Source: Halococcus saccharolyticus DSM 5350
Lineage (GTDB): Archaea; Halobacteriota; Halobacteria; Halobacteriales; Halococcaceae
Length of the DNA stretch: 64,000 bases
Assembly (NCBI RefSeq): GCF_000336915.1
Contig: NZ_AOMD01000015.1
Span: 121,158-185,157, forward strand
Reading direction: 5' to 3'
Within the stretch, counting starts at the first letter, position 1. The number at the start of each line of letters is the position of its first letter. A model generated the notes under the pieces. That model was not told the DNA's origin. It did not search any database and worked only from the letters and a program-made list of their open reading frames with translations. A program made the position numbers and the translations under genes. Below, one piece after another: positions 1-9,189 of this stretch.

Positions 1-183
1 GCCCATAACGCCCGCATGGACGGTGATCGATACCACCAGCGTTCCATGTCAGAAACCGTCTTCTCGTCAATCAAGCGCACGCTCGGCGCAGCCGTGCGTG
101 CGCGAAGCTGGTGGTTGGAGTTCCGTGAAATGCTGCTGAAAGCCACCGTCTACAACCTCCGACGGAGCGTCCGATACACGTGA
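1..183 (+). CDS. Transposase C-terminus (IS4/IS5-type DDE), partial
   Basis: The open frame runs in from before the window and stops at TGA 181-183, leaving 60 residues. It carries Y-x2-R-x3-E-x6-K (the YREK signature of IS4/IS5-type DDE transposases) around residues 12-27, with E the third catalytic acid, followed by a Trp/Arg-rich helix and the typical C-terminal YNLRR. The insertion sequence must lie mostly upstream of position 1, so its left end, inverted repeats and target duplication cannot be seen. Whether the whole transposase is intact is unknown. Confidence 0.75.
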   Translation, partial: AHNARMDGDRYHQRSMSETVFSSIKRTLGAAVRARSWWLEFREMLLKATVYNLRRSVRYT

Positions 184-343
184 AATCAACCGCCGTGTAC
201 CGAAACTACAGAGCCCTTTAATCCAATGAACCAACATTCCTTCGAGCGAACCGTTGAGTTCGCCGGCTTGTGGTTGCCACCACCATCGCTCATCGAACGT
301 TTGCACGATACGTCGTGCTCCGGTATGACTTCGATGACCGGGA

Positions 344-643
344 CTACGACGAGGGGTCTCCCGACTCCTCGATTCGCTGCTCGTATTTCTCCAGACTGGC
401 GTCGAGCGCTTCGCTGGCGTCGATACCGGCCGAGTTCCCCATCTGGAGGGCCGTGAAGAGGACGTCCCCGAACTCGTCGGCAGTCACGGTTATCTCGCCT
501 GGCGAATCCCCGTACTCTGCGGATTCGATGGCGTCTTCCGCTATTTCGCCGATCTCCTCGACCAGGTTCAGCAGTCGGAACTCGGTACTCATGTCGAGAT
601 CGTGTTCGTCCACGAACGTGGCGACTTTCTGTTGTTCGTCCAT
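344..643 (-). CDS. MazG-like nucleotide pyrophosphohydrolase
   Basis: A 99-residue all-alpha protein of the MazG / all-alpha NTP pyrophosphatase superfamily, which hydrolyses (d)NTPs to NMP and pyrophosphate, often for pool sanitation. The metal-binding pattern is visible: EEIGE around residues 28-32 and an EFGD (ExxD) motif about 28 residues later. I chose the internal Met at 643 (MDEQQK), because the nine residues added by the longer frame to 670 are not typical of the family. The single-domain length fits a dimeric or tetrameric MazG-like enzyme, not the tandem E. coli MazG. The exact nucleotide substrate cannot be read from the sequence. Confidence 0.8.
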   Translation of the reverse strand: MDEQQKVATFVDEHDLDMSTEFRLLNLVEEIGEIAEDAIESAEYGDSPGEITVTADEFGDVLFTALQMGNSAGIDASEALDASLEKYEQRIEESGDPSS

Positions 644-778
644 GAACCCCTCGACAGCGGCGAGCGACAAGAATTCAGGGGGTTCGAGCCGGTGTCCGGG
701 TGGACGGTTTCTCGACGGAAACCTCGCCCCGTTCCAGGGGCCGTCTTCACTCTGCTCCCGGAAGTACGGGTATCTTGG

Positions 779-1648
779 TTACAGCAGCTCTTCGACGTTG
801 TCGGCCACTTCCTCGGGCGTGTCGCCGACCGGGACGCCGGCCTCCGAGAGCGCCTCGATCTTGCTCTCAGCGGTGCCGGCTCCCGACCCGCTCACGATGG
901 CTCCGGCGTGGCCCATCCGCTTGCCGGGCGGGGCAGTCCGGCCCGCGATGAACCCCGCTACGGGGGTGTCCATGTTCGCATCGATGTATTCGGCGGCTTC
1001 CTCCTCGTCGCTACCGCCGATCTCACCGCACATCACGATCGCGTCGGTCGCTGGATCGTCCTCGAACAGCGAGAGGGCGTCCACGAAGTCCGTTCCAATA
1101 ATGGGATCGCCGCCGATCCCGATGGCGGTGGTCTGGCCCAGGCCGCGGTCGGTGAGGTTGTCGACGACCTGGTAGGTCAGCGTGCCCGATCGGGAGATCA
1201 GGCCGACGTTGCCCGACGAGAAGATGTTCCCCGGCAGGATGCCGAGCTTCGCCTCGCCCGGCGTGATGACGCCGGGGCAGTTCGGCCCGATGAGGTGGGT
1301 GTCGGTCTCGGAGAGGCGCTTGTACACCTTCGCCATGTCCTGAGCCGGAATGCCCTCGGTAATCGCCACCACCAGATCGACAGGAGAGTCGAGTGCCTCG
1401 AAGAGGGCGTCGGCCGCGAACGCGGGCGGGACGAGCACCACGGAGGCGTCGGCGTTCTCGGCTTCTGCGGCCCGACTCACCGTATCGTACACCGGCACAC
1501 CGTGGACCTCTTCACCGCCGCGACCCGGGACCGCGCCGGCCACCACGTTCGTGCCGTACTCGATCATCTGGCCCGCGTGGAACTCGCCCTCGCCGCCGGT
1601 GATCCCCTGGACGACAACACGGGTATCGTCGTCGACGAGCACGCTCAT
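779..1648 (-). CDS. sucD: Succinyl-CoA synthetase (ADP-forming) alpha subunit
   Basis: This 289-residue protein is the CoA-binding, phosphohistidine-bearing alpha subunit of succinate-CoA ligase, which interconverts succinyl-CoA and succinate with ATP or GTP formation in the TCA cycle. Visible hallmarks are the N-terminal Rossmann CoA-binding segment with [10 protein letters not shown], the PNCPG motif near residue 125, the SRSGTL loop, and the GHAGAIV segment near residue 245 containing the phosphorylated histidine. The length is normal. It overlaps the stop of sucC by 4 nt (ATGA), so the two subunits are translationally coupled in the order sucC-sucD. Confidence 0.97.
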   Translation of the reverse strand: MSVLVDDDTRVVVQGITGGEGEFHAGQMIEYGTNVVAGAVPGRGGEEVHGVPVYDTVSRAAEAENADASVVLVPPAFAADALFEALDSPVDLVVAITEGIPAQDMAKVYKRLSETDTHLIGPNCPGVITPGEAKLGILPGNIFSSGNVGLISRSGTLTYQVVDNLTDRGLGQTTAIGIGGDPIIGTDFVDALSLFEDDPATDAIVMCGEIGGSDEEEAAEYIDANMDTPVAGFIAGRTAPPGKRMGHAGAIVSGSGAGTAESKIEALSEAGVPVGDTPEEVADNVEELL

Positions 1649-2790
1649 CGGCTCTCACCTCCGGCGTGCTCGACGGCTTTCTGTACTGCGCCTTCGAGCG
1701 TCTCCTCCACGTCGAGTGCGTCTGTATTCAAGATCTCCATGCCCTCCTCCGCGTTGGTGCCCGCCAGCCGCACCACGATTGGCTTCGGGAGTTCGTCGAA
1801 CTGTGCGATCGCGTCGTTGATCCCCTGGGCGACCTCGTCGCCGCGGGTGATCCCGCCGAAGATATTGAACACCACGCTGTCGACGTTCTCGTCGGAAAAC
1901 ACCATGTCGAGTGCGTTCGCCACGCGCTCGGCCTTCGCGCCGCCGCCGATGTCGAGGAAGTTCGCGGGCGCGCCGCCGTAGTAGTCCACCAGATCGAGCG
2001 TGGTCATCACGAGACCCGCGCCGTTACCGATGATCCCGACGTTGCCCTCCAGACGGACGTAGTCGAAGCCGTACTCGTTGGCCTTCGCCTCCAGATCGTC
2101 CTCGGCAGCCGCTTCCTCCATCTCGGCGAGGTCGGGGTGGCGAAAGAGCGCGTCGTCGTCGATGTTCATGACCGCGTCCGCACAGATCACCTCGCGGTCG
2201 CTCGTCACCATCACGGGGTTCACTTCGGTGTCCTCCGCGTCACTGTCCTCCCAGAGGTCGTACAGCGTCGAGAGCACGCCCGCGACGTCGCTGGCGACGT
2301 CATCCTCGACGCCGGCGTCGTACACCGCGCGCCGGGCCTGGTAGGGATGGAGCCCGAACGCAGGATCGACGTGCTCGCGCGCGATCGCCTCGGGGCTCTC
2401 CTCGGCGACTTCCTCGATGTTCACGCCGCCCTCCGAGGAGACCATCGCCACCGGCTTGCCCTCGCCGCGGTCCATCGTCACGCCGACGTAGAGCTCGTCG
2501 ACGAAATCGACCGCGGCCTCGACCAGCACGCGATCGACGGTGTAGCCCTTGAGATCCATTCCGAGAATGGAATCGGCGGCCTCGCGAGCCTCGTCGTCGC
2601 TTTCGGCGAGTTCGATGCCGCCGGCCTTGCCGCGGCCGCCGACGTGGACCTGGGCCTTCACTGCGACGGGATACCCGATCGACTCGGCCGCCGCGAGCAC
2701 CTCGTCGGTGCTCTCGGCCAGCTCGGCGTCCGGCGTCGGCAGTCCGGCCTCGGCGAAGACCTCCTTTGCCTGATACTCGTGAAGTCGCAT
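1645..2790 (-). CDS. sucC: Succinyl-CoA synthetase beta subunit
   Basis: The 381-residue ATP-grasp beta subunit carries the nucleotide and succinate sites of succinyl-CoA synthetase. It opens with [12 protein letters not shown], the standard N-terminus of the family, so I start at 2790; the longer frame to 2871 is not homologous-looking. Further signs are [15 protein letters not shown] (ATP-grasp lysine and glycine loop, about residues 45-60), ALDAKI-like EVNP around residue 200, and the C-terminal [13 protein letters not shown] that forms the subunit contact. It is first gene of the sucCD operon and overlaps sucD by 4 nt. Confidence 0.97.
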   Translation of the reverse strand: MRLHEYQAKEVFAEAGLPTPDAELAESTDEVLAAAESIGYPVAVKAQVHVGGRGKAGGIELAESDDEAREAADSILGMDLKGYTVDRVLVEAAVDFVDELYVGVTMDRGEGKPVAMVSSEGGVNIEEVAEESPEAIAREHVDPAFGLHPYQARRAVYDAGVEDDVASDVAGVLSTLYDLWEDSDAEDTEVNPVMVTSDREVICADAVMNIDDDALFRHPDLAEMEEAAAEDDLEAKANEYGFDYVRLEGNVGIIGNGAGLVMTTLDLVDYYGGAPANFLDIGGGAKAERVANALDMVFSDENVDSVVFNIFGGITRGDEVAQGINDAIAQFDELPKPIVVRLAGTNAEEGMEILNTDALDVEETLEGAVQKAVEHAGGESR

Positions 2791-2831
2791 CGCTTCGAGA
2801 GGGGGGTGCCGGCCGCTTAAATCCCGCCGAT

Positions 2832-3035
2832 TCACTCCTCGATGTCGGCGTACAGCCGCACCAACCCACACTCGGGGCAGAGATGGGCAGCGGTACCGGT
2901 GTGCTCGTCGATACCGATCCGATCGAGCAGCCCGCCATCCCGATCGGTTTTCACGAACACGTCGTACTGGCCGCCGGCCGTGAGCTTCGTTTCCGTCATC
3001 GACACGTCACAGTCCGGACATCGCCGCTCGTTCAT
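2832..3035 (-). CDS. Small zinc-ribbon protein
   Basis: A 67-residue protein with two CxxC knuckles, CPDC at residues 6-9 and CPEC near residues 53-56, separated by a beta-rich acidic stretch. This is the layout of a single zinc ribbon. Such small zinc-finger proteins are abundant and mostly uncharacterised in haloarchaea. It lies 42 nt upstream of sucC on the same strand, so co-transcription is possible, but nothing in the sequence ties it to the TCA cycle. The role is unknown; nucleic-acid or protein binding is the usual guess for this fold. Confidence 0.75.
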   Translation of the reverse strand: MNERRCPDCDVSMTETKLTAGGQYDVFVKTDRDGGLLDRIGIDEHTGTAAHLCPECGLVRLYADIEE

Positions 3036-3072
3036 GCGGATCTCTCCAGTCCGCCGTTAGTTAAAATCGGTG

Positions 3073-3732
3073 TCAGAGCACGTCCGGCGAGTCGGCGATC
3101 ACGCCGTCGACGCCCGCCCGGCGGAGGCGCTCGATGGCGATCGAGGTGTCGATGGTCCAGACGTTCACGTCCATCCCCGCGTCGTGGGCGCGGTCGATCG
3201 CGTCAGTTAGGAGCCAGTGGCCCCAATGGGGGTGGATATACGCACAGTCGAGCGCGAGCGCGTCGTCGAAGTCTTCATCGGCTCGGAGGCCGAAGAGGTA
3301 GGCGAGTTCCACAGTAGGGTCGTCGGTTTCGAGCGCGTCGAGCGTCGGCGCATCGAACGAGGAGACGATTACCTCGTTTTCCACTGTGGAGGCTGCCGCG
3401 GCCGCTTCGGTGGCGATACCGTGCTCCTTGCAGTCGATCACGATTCCGGTGTCTCCGGGGATCGCGTCGGCAGCGTCCGCGAGCGTCGGCACGCCGGTTC
3501 CCGTGTCGAGCACGTCGAGATCGGCGAGTTCGGCCGCCGAGAGTTCGTCGACCCGGCCGGTGGCGTCGGTGACTCGATCGACGGTCTCGTCGTGGATCAC
3601 CACGAGTTCGCCCGAGCCACACCGCCGGACGTCGAGTTCGATCATGTCCGCGTTCGGGACCGCACGCTCGATCGCGACGAGCGTGTTCTCCGGATGACAA
3701 TCCGCAAAACCCCGGTGGGCGATCAGCCGCAT
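3073..3732 (-). CDS. Glycerophosphodiester phosphodiesterase
   Basis: A 219-residue TIM-barrel enzyme of the GDPD (GlpQ/UgpQ) family, which hydrolyses glycerophosphodiesters to an alcohol and glycerol phosphate. The N-terminus is diagnostic: IAHRG (catalytic His), then PENT, then ELDVR, then VIHDETVDR with the second catalytic His. The start at 3732 (MRLIAHRGF) is chosen because the family begins a few residues before HRG; the longer frame to 3987 adds an unrelated Arg/Pro-rich tail. There is no signal peptide, so it is probably cytoplasmic. In archaea the physiological substrates are likely head-group diesters from ether-lipid turnover, which is inference. Confidence 0.92.
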   Translation of the reverse strand: MRLIAHRGFADCHPENTLVAIERAVPNADMIELDVRRCGSGELVVIHDETVDRVTDATGRVDELSAAELADLDVLDTGTGVPTLADAADAIPGDTGIVIDCKEHGIATEAAAAASTVENEVIVSSFDAPTLDALETDDPTVELAYLFGLRADEDFDDALALDCAYIHPHWGHWLLTDAIDRAHDAGMDVNVWTIDTSIAIERLRRAGVDGVIADSPDVL

Positions 3733-3856
3733 CGATTCCCGTTCCGGGTGCGGGAGCCAAAGACCTGCCGGAAGCAGGCCGGTGACGGAAGCGAGCCCGT
3801 GGTGGAGGCGGACCGCTCGGGAGTAGATTTTTGCTGTGCCTCGGTGACTGTCCGGT

Positions 3857-4840
3857 ATGCGTGCCGTTCGCTTCCACGAATACGGCGGTCCCGACGTACT
3901 GACAGTCGACGAGATCGACCGACCCGATCCGGCAGGCCACGAGGTTCTGGTCGAGGTCCAGGCTGCCGGTGTCAACCCCGTCGACACCTACTTCCGCGAG
4001 GGATCGTACGAACCGTTCGAGCTACCGATGACGCCTGGGGTCGATCTCGCCGGCGAAATCGCTGCCGTCGGCGAGTACGTGGACGGGTTCGACGAGGGTG
4101 ATCCCGTCTACGCCACCGGCCTCGGCCGGAACCACCACGGCGGCTACGCCGAGTACGCGACCGTTCCCGAGGACCGGATCGTCCGTCTTCCCGACGGGGT
4201 CGACGCGACCGCGGCCGGCGGCGCGGGCGTCGCCGCCGTCACCGCGTGGCGCGCGCTGATCGACCACGCGGGGCTCGAACCGGGCGAGACTTGCCTCGTC
4301 CATGGCGGTTCCGGCGGCGTGGGCCACGCCGCGGTCCAACTGGCCGCTGCAACCGGCGCACACGTTGTCACGACCGCCGCGCCGGAGTACCACGACCGGC
4401 TGCACGAACTCGGTGCGGACACAGTGTACGATTACTCGCGTGATGATCTCGCCGCCGTCGTCCGCGAAGCGAGCGCCGAGGGGGCCGGCGCTACCGGCGA
4501 GGGTGTCGACGTGATCCTCGACCACCGTCTCGACGACTACCTCCAGTTCGACGCCGAGGTCGCCGCGACGGGCGCGCGGGTGGTCGGCATCGGCGAGAAC
4601 GATCCCGCGGTGGGGCTCGAAAACGACGGCGTCGCCCGAAGCAAGGACGTCAGCTACCAGTTCATGAGCATGTTCAACACGCCCGATCTCCGGGTGGGAC
4701 TCCGTCGCATCGCCTACCTCATGGCCGAGGACGATCTGACGATCGACGTGGCGAGAGAGTACGGGCTCGACGAGGCTGACGAGGCCCAACGCGCCGTCTT
4801 GGAGGACAGCTTCCTCGGTAAACTCGTGCTCGTTCCCTGA
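3857..4840 (+). CDS. Zinc-independent MDR-family quinone oxidoreductase
   Basis: A 327-residue medium-chain dehydrogenase/reductase of the NADPH:quinone reductase (zeta-crystallin-like) type. It begins MRAVRFHEYGGPDVL, carries AGVNPVDTYFREG near residue 38 and TPGVDLAGEI near residue 55, and has the Rossmann loop HGGSGGVGHAAVQLA around residue 150. The structural-zinc cysteines of alcohol dehydrogenases are absent, which favours the quinone-reductase branch. It reads away from the divergent glycerophosphodiesterase gene. The natural substrate (quinone, enone or other) is unknown. Confidence 0.9.
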   Translation: MRAVRFHEYGGPDVLTVDEIDRPDPAGHEVLVEVQAAGVNPVDTYFREGSYEPFELPMTPGVDLAGEIAAVGEYVDGFDEGDPVYATGLGRNHHGGYAEYATVPEDRIVRLPDGVDATAAGGAGVAAVTAWRALIDHAGLEPGETCLVHGGSGGVGHAAVQLAAATGAHVVTTAAPEYHDRLHELGADTVYDYSRDDLAAVVREASAEGAGATGEGVDVILDHRLDDYLQFDAEVAATGARVVGIGENDPAVGLENDGVARSKDVSYQFMSMFNTPDLRVGLRRIAYLMAEDDLTIDVAREYGLDEADEAQRAVLEDSFLGKLVLVP

Positions 4841-4852
4841 GTCGGGATTGCG

Positions 4853-4858
4853 TTTATA
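4853..4858 (+). promoter_or_regulatory. TATA-like promoter of the SDR gene
   Basis: TTTATA lies with its centre about 27 nt before the ATG at 4883. This is the spacing expected for a leaderless haloarchaeal transcript that starts at or next to the start codon. It also separates the SDR gene from the upstream oxidoreductase transcription unit. Confidence 0.6.
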
Positions 4859-4882
4859 CGCCTTCGCCGCCTCCATCGAGTC

Positions 4883-5590
4883 ATGTCGACCGACTTCGAC
4901 CTCGGCGATCGAGTCGTACTCGTCACCGGTGCGAGCGGCGCGCTCGGCAGCGGGATCTGTGAGCGCTTTCAGGAGGCTGGCGCGACCGTCTGTGCGACCG
5001 ATCTCGTTGCGCCCGACGACGATGACTCGCTGCTCGACGCCGACGACGTGGATTTCTACGAGGCCGATTTCACCGACGAGGCCGACGTCGAGCGCGTCGT
5101 CGAGGCGGTCGTCGACGCCCATGGAGAACTCGACGCGCTCTGTAACATTGCCGGAACGTGGCGCGGCGGCCAGCCGATCGACGAGACCGACACTGACGAG
5201 TTCGGAACGGTGTTCGACGTCAACCTGAAGACGATGTTCCTCGGCTCGAAGCACGCCATTCCCCATCTTCGCGAGTCCGACGGCGCGATCGTCTCGGTAT
5301 CGGCGAAATCCTCGCTCGACGGTGGCGAGGGCGACGGTCCCTACCGCGCGGCGAAGGCTGGTGTCCGGCTGCTGACCGAAACGATCGCCGAAGAGAACCG
5401 AGGCGAACTGCGCGCGAACGCGATCATGCCGAAGGTGATCGACACGCCCGCGAACCGCGACATGCTGCCCGACGCCGACCACGAGTCCTGGCCCACCCCT
5501 GCGGAGATCGCCGAGGTCGTGCTGTTCCTGTGTAGCGACGCCGCCGGTGTCACGAGCGGTGCGGCGGTCCCTGTGTATGGGGAAGCGTAA
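4883..5590 (+). CDS. Short-chain dehydrogenase/reductase
   Basis: A 235-residue SDR with the classical features: the TGASGALGSGI cofactor loop (TGxxxGxG) at about residues 14-24, a CNIAG (NNAG variant) near residue 87, catalytic Ser in VSVSAKSS near residue 137, and YRAAK (YxxxK) near residue 153. An acidic residue after beta-2 (ATDLVAP) suggests NAD(H) preference. It has its own TATA box and so is probably monocistronic. The substrate cannot be predicted from sequence. Confidence 0.9.
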   Translation: MSTDFDLGDRVVLVTGASGALGSGICERFQEAGATVCATDLVAPDDDDSLLDADDVDFYEADFTDEADVERVVEAVVDAHGELDALCNIAGTWRGGQPIDETDTDEFGTVFDVNLKTMFLGSKHAIPHLRESDGAIVSVSAKSSLDGGEGDGPYRAAKAGVRLLTETIAEENRGELRANAIMPKVIDTPANRDMLPDADHESWPTPAEIAEVVLFLCSDAAGVTSGAAVPVYGEA

Positions 5591-5653
5591 CGGGACACAT
5601 GGCAACAAACGATTCGCGGAGTTTTTGAACCGGGACGCGAAATCCCGCCAGTC

Positions 5654-7015
5654 ATGGCAGAACGCGAAACCTGGGCGACGAGACTCGGCTTCCTCCTCGC
5701 GGCGATCGGTAGTGCAGTGGGGTTGGGCAATATCTGGCGTTTTCCGTTTCAGACCTCGGCGAACGGTGGCTCGGCGTTCCTGATCGTTTACCTCCTCGCG
5801 GTGTTGGTGATCGGGCTGCCGGCGATCCTCGCGGAGTTCGTGATCGGCCGGCGGGCGAACACCAGTGCGATCGGGGCCTTCCGGAAGCTCGGCCGGCCGA
5901 GGTGGTGGTTCGTCGGCGCGGTCGGCGTGATCGCGGCCTTCTGGACCCTCTCGTACTACAGCGTGATCGGCGGATGGGTGATCCGATACATCGGCGGCAG
6001 CGTCACCGGCAGCGCGCTCGCCGCGCCCGAGGGGTACTTCGGGGCGATCTCTGTAGGACTGTCCTCGATCGGCACCCACGCGGTCTTCATGCTGATCACG
6101 ATCGGAATCGTCGCGCTCGGGATCGAGGACGGTATCGAACTCGCGACGAAGGTGATGGTTCCCGCGATCGTCGTCATGCTGGTCGGGCTCGCGGTGTTCG
6201 CGGCGACGCTGCCCGGCGCAGGCGGGGGCTACGCTTTCTTCCTCGACCCCGACTTCGATGCCGTGATTTCGAACCTCGGAAGCGTGCTCCCCGCGGCGTT
6301 CGGTCAGGCACTGTTCAGCCTCTCGCTCGGGTTCAGCGTGATGATCACCTACGCCTCCTACCTCGGTGAGGACGACAGCCTCCCGGTCGACGGGTTCTCG
6401 ATCGCGGTCTCGAACACCGCCATCGGCGTGCTCGCCGGGCTCGTGGTGCTCCCGTTGCTGTTCGCCCAGGGGATCGAAGCCGGCGGGGGTGGTCCCGGGG
6501 CGGTATTCGTTGCCATCCCGACCGCGCTTGCGGAGCTGCCCGGCGGCGGGCTGGTGGGTCAGGCGGTCGGGGTCGTCTTCTTCGGCGTCATTCTGATCGC
6601 GGCACTCTCGTCGGCGATCAGCCTGCTCGAAGCCGTCGTCGCCTACCTCGTCGACAACTACGGGTTCTCTCGACTTCCGACTGCGGCGGGACTCGGTGGA
6701 GTCATCTTCGTCCTCGGGATCCCCTCGGCGTACGACACCGCGTGGCTCAGCTGGTTCGACGGGATCGGCGTCACGCTTCTCCTCCCGCTCGCCGTGCTGC
6801 TTGCGGTGCTGTTCGTCGGCTGGGTGCTCGGCCGCGATGCGATCGACGAGCTCCGGACGGGATCGACGGGCGGCTCGCTCGCACCGATCTGGCTCTGGTG
6901 GCTCCGGACGGTGGTCCTCGCGGTGGTGGTGGTGGTCGTCCTGCTCAACTTCAACGACCTGTTCCTCACGCCCGAGGCGGGCGATTACTACATCGTCCCC
7001 GGACCGCTCCGATAG
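5654..7015 (+). CDS. Sodium-dependent transporter, NSS (SNF) family
   Basis: A 453-residue integral membrane symporter of the neurotransmitter:sodium symporter family, probably importing amino acids or related solutes with Na+. The first helix carries GSAVGLGNIWRFPF, the unwound TM1 sodium/substrate motif of LeuT-type carriers. I count about eleven hydrophobic segments, close to the family's 11-12. The second helix repeats (LIVYLLAVLVIGLPAIL) and the glycine-rich TM6/TM8 region look intact. It stands alone, so the substrate is not indicated by neighbours. Confidence 0.93.
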   Translation: MAERETWATRLGFLLAAIGSAVGLGNIWRFPFQTSANGGSAFLIVYLLAVLVIGLPAILAEFVIGRRANTSAIGAFRKLGRPRWWFVGAVGVIAAFWTLSYYSVIGGWVIRYIGGSVTGSALAAPEGYFGAISVGLSSIGTHAVFMLITIGIVALGIEDGIELATKVMVPAIVVMLVGLAVFAATLPGAGGGYAFFLDPDFDAVISNLGSVLPAAFGQALFSLSLGFSVMITYASYLGEDDSLPVDGFSIAVSNTAIGVLAGLVVLPLLFAQGIEAGGGGPGAVFVAIPTALAELPGGGLVGQAVGVVFFGVILIAALSSAISLLEAVVAYLVDNYGFSRLPTAAGLGGVIFVLGIPSAYDTAWLSWFDGIGVTLLLPLAVLLAVLFVGWVLGRDAIDELRTGSTGGSLAPIWLWWLRTVVLAVVVVVVLLNFNDLFLTPEAGDYYIVPGPLR

Positions 7016-7114
7016 CTTCGCTCGGGCATCACGACCGCTCCGCGTCGTCCACCGGAATCCCTTTTCGGATGCCCTGCCACCGGCCCGTATGCACGGTGCC
7101 GAGGGCGTGAAACC

Positions 7115-8671
7115 ATGACGGACGATCACGAGGATCCGATCGAGGAGCTCCGGGCACGGAAGCGCGCCGCCGAACTCGGCGGCGGCGAGGAGCGCATCGA
7201 GTCCCAGCACGAGAAGGGGAAGATGACCGCGCGCGAGCGGATCGACTACTTCCTCGACGACGACACCTTCCACGAGTTCGATCAGCTCCGAACCCACCGG
7301 AGCACGAACTTCGACATGGAGGAGCGAAAGATTCCGGGCGACGGCGTCGTCACAGGATATGGCGACGTCGACGGCCGGACGGTGTTCGTCTTCGCCCACG
7401 ACTTCACGGTGTTTGGTGGATCATTGGGCGAGGTGTTCGCCCAGAAGGTCTGCAAGGTGATGGACGAGGCGATGGAGGTCGGCGCGCCGATCATCGGCCT
7501 GAACGATTCGGCGGGCGCACGCATCCAGGAGGGGATCGACTCCTTGGCCGGGTACGCCGAGGTGTTCCACCGAAACCAGCAGGCCTCGGGGGTCGTCCCC
7601 CAGATCTCGGCGATCATGGGGCCCTGCGCCGGCGGTGCGGTCTACTCGCCCGCCATCACGGATTTCATCTTCATGGTCGAGGAGACTTCTCACATGTTCA
7701 TCACCGGTCCGGACGTGATCGAGACCGTCACCGGTGAGGAGGTCTCCTTCGAGGAGCTCGGTGGCGCGTCGACTCATACCGGCGAGAGCGGCGTCGCCCA
7801 CTTCTCTGAGGCCGACGAGAAGCAGGCACTCGACGATATCCGGCGGCTGCTCTCGTATCTCCCCCAGAACAACGTCGAGGACCCGCCGCGCGTCGACCCG
7901 TGGGACGATCCCGACCGCCAGGACGACGAACTCAAAGATCTCGTTCCCGACGCACCCAGAAAGCCCTACGACATCACCGCCGTTATCGAGCGGATCGTCG
8001 ACGAGGGGTCGTTCTTCTCGGTCGCGGATTCCTACGCTCGCAACCTCGTGACCGCGTTCGCGCGGCTCGACGGCCGGCCAGTGGGCGTGGTCGCGAACCA
8101 GCCCCGAGTCAACGCCGGTACGCTGGATATCGACGCCTCGCTCAAGGGATCGCGGTTCGTCCGGTTCTGTGATGCGTTCAACATCCCGCTCGTGACGTTC
8201 GTCGACGTGCCTGGCTTCATGCCCGGCACCGACCAGGAGAAAGGCGGGATCATCAAACACGGCGCAAAACTCCTGTATGCGTACTCTGAGGCCACGGTTC
8301 CCCTCCTCACCGTTATCACCAGAAAGGCCTACGGCGGCGCGTACGACGTGATGGCGTCGAAACACATCGAGGCCGACGTGAACTACGCGTGGCCCACCGC
8401 CGAAATCGCGGTGATGGGGCCCCAGGGTGCGGTCAACGTGCTCTACGACGACGAACTCGACGCGGCCGACGACACCGAGGCCCGCCGGGAGGAGCTGATC
8501 GACGAGTACCGAGACACTTTCGCGAACCCCTACACGGCGGCCGAGCGCGGGTTCGTCGACGACGTGATCGAACCCCACACCACCCGCCCGATCCTGATCG
8601 ACGACCTCGAAATGCTGTCGAACAAGCGAAAGACCGGTCCCGACCGGAAACACGGGAACATTCCGCTGTAA
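7115..8671 (+). CDS. pccB: Propionyl/acetyl-CoA carboxylase carboxyltransferase (beta) subunit
   Basis: A 518-residue acyl-CoA carboxyltransferase that moves CO2 from carboxybiotin to propionyl-CoA or acetyl-CoA, giving methylmalonyl- or malonyl-CoA. It shows both crotonase-like halves. The first includes [10 protein letters not shown] and the oxyanion-type [12 protein letters not shown] near residue 170; the second includes VDVPGFMPG and [13 protein letters not shown] near residue 410. Length and order are those of PccB. It is followed with a 1-nt overlap by the small subunit gene pccX, matching the PccB-PccX pairing described in Haloferax mediterranei; the biotin-bearing pccA is 3 kb downstream. 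Confidence 0.95.
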   Translation: MTDDHEDPIEELRARKRAAELGGGEERIESQHEKGKMTARERIDYFLDDDTFHEFDQLRTHRSTNFDMEERKIPGDGVVTGYGDVDGRTVFVFAHDFTVFGGSLGEVFAQKVCKVMDEAMEVGAPIIGLNDSAGARIQEGIDSLAGYAEVFHRNQQASGVVPQISAIMGPCAGGAVYSPAITDFIFMVEETSHMFITGPDVIETVTGEEVSFEELGGASTHTGESGVAHFSEADEKQALDDIRRLLSYLPQNNVEDPPRVDPWDDPDRQDDELKDLVPDAPRKPYDITAVIERIVDEGSFFSVADSYARNLVTAFARLDGRPVGVVANQPRVNAGTLDIDASLKGSRFVRFCDAFNIPLVTFVDVPGFMPGTDQEKGGIIKHGAKLLYAYSEATVPLLTVITRKAYGGAYDVMASKHIEADVNYAWPTAEIAVMGPQGAVNVLYDDELDAADDTEARREELIDEYRDTFANPYTAAERGFVDDVIEPHTTRPILIDDLEMLSNKRKTGPDRKHGNIPL

Positions 8672-8964
8672 TGGCAACCGATCAATCCGCCGACGGACGG
8701 GATCGGATGGCGGAACTCGCGGCTGCGATCCCCGACGACGCCGACTCGGGCGAGGCTGCCGCGATCGCCGCGGCGCTCGGGGCGCATCTCCGCGACGAGG
8801 CCGCCGCGGCCGCCGAGGCAGCGACGGACGAGGAACCATCGTGGGAGGGGGATCGATGGCGGTTCGCGGGGCGCGTCTCGCAGTTGCAACACCGCGACGT
8901 GCGCGTTCCGCTCGACGCGCCGACCGATCCGTGGGCCGCCGCCGGACGGACCAACCGTCTGTAG
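8671..8964 (+). CDS. pccX: PccX-like small subunit of acyl-CoA carboxylase
   Basis: A 97-residue, alanine/aspartate-rich protein starting at ATG 8671, which shares its A with the TAA of pccB (1-nt overlap). The C-terminal half ([16 protein letters not shown], then [15 protein letters not shown]) resembles the small third subunit PccX required for haloarchaeal propionyl-CoA carboxylase in Haloferax mediterranei, and also the epsilon-type subunits of actinobacterial carboxylases that end with a W-x-x-x-GR pattern. This assignment rests on position, size and that C-terminal pattern, not on an alignment. It probably stabilises the PccA-PccB complex. Confidence 0.75.
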   Translation: MATDQSADGRDRMAELAAAIPDDADSGEAAAIAAALGAHLRDEAAAAAEAATDEEPSWEGDRWRFAGRVSQLQHRDVRVPLDAPTDPWAAAGRTNRL

Positions 8965-9048
8965 TGCGGTCGAACGCGGTCGAGCGGTGACGAGGGCCGC
9001 CTGCCGCTGCTGCCATTACGGCCGGAACCGCGGTTTCTTTGAGGGGAC

Positions 9049-9189
9049 ATGACGAACCGGCAGCAAATGTGCCGTCGCCACACCGAACGGTCGGACGAGT
9101 CGTACCTGCACTCACCACCGATGCCCATTGGGAAATGTGATCGCTCACAGCTCGCGTGGACTGACCGCTATCCGTTTGCCGACCAATGA
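9049..9189 (+). CDS. Possible 46-residue ORF coupled to the downstream gene
   Basis: ATG 9049 opens a 46-codon frame whose TGA overlaps the ATG of the next gene (ATGA at 9186-9189). The product is polar, with two Cys and no recognisable domain. The overlap is the only argument for translation; codon use is less GC3-biased than in neighbouring genes. It may be a leader peptide or chance. Confidence 0.25.
   Translation: MTNRQQMCRRHTERSDESYLHSPPMPIGKCDRSQLAWTDRYPFADQ

Noticed and set aside
4022-7399. A 1125-codon open frame on the minus strand
   Set aside because: It is antisense to the quinone oxidoreductase, the SDR and the NSS transporter, all of which have clear family motifs. Its product is a low-complexity Arg/Asp/Glu mix, typical of antisense reading in GC-rich DNA.
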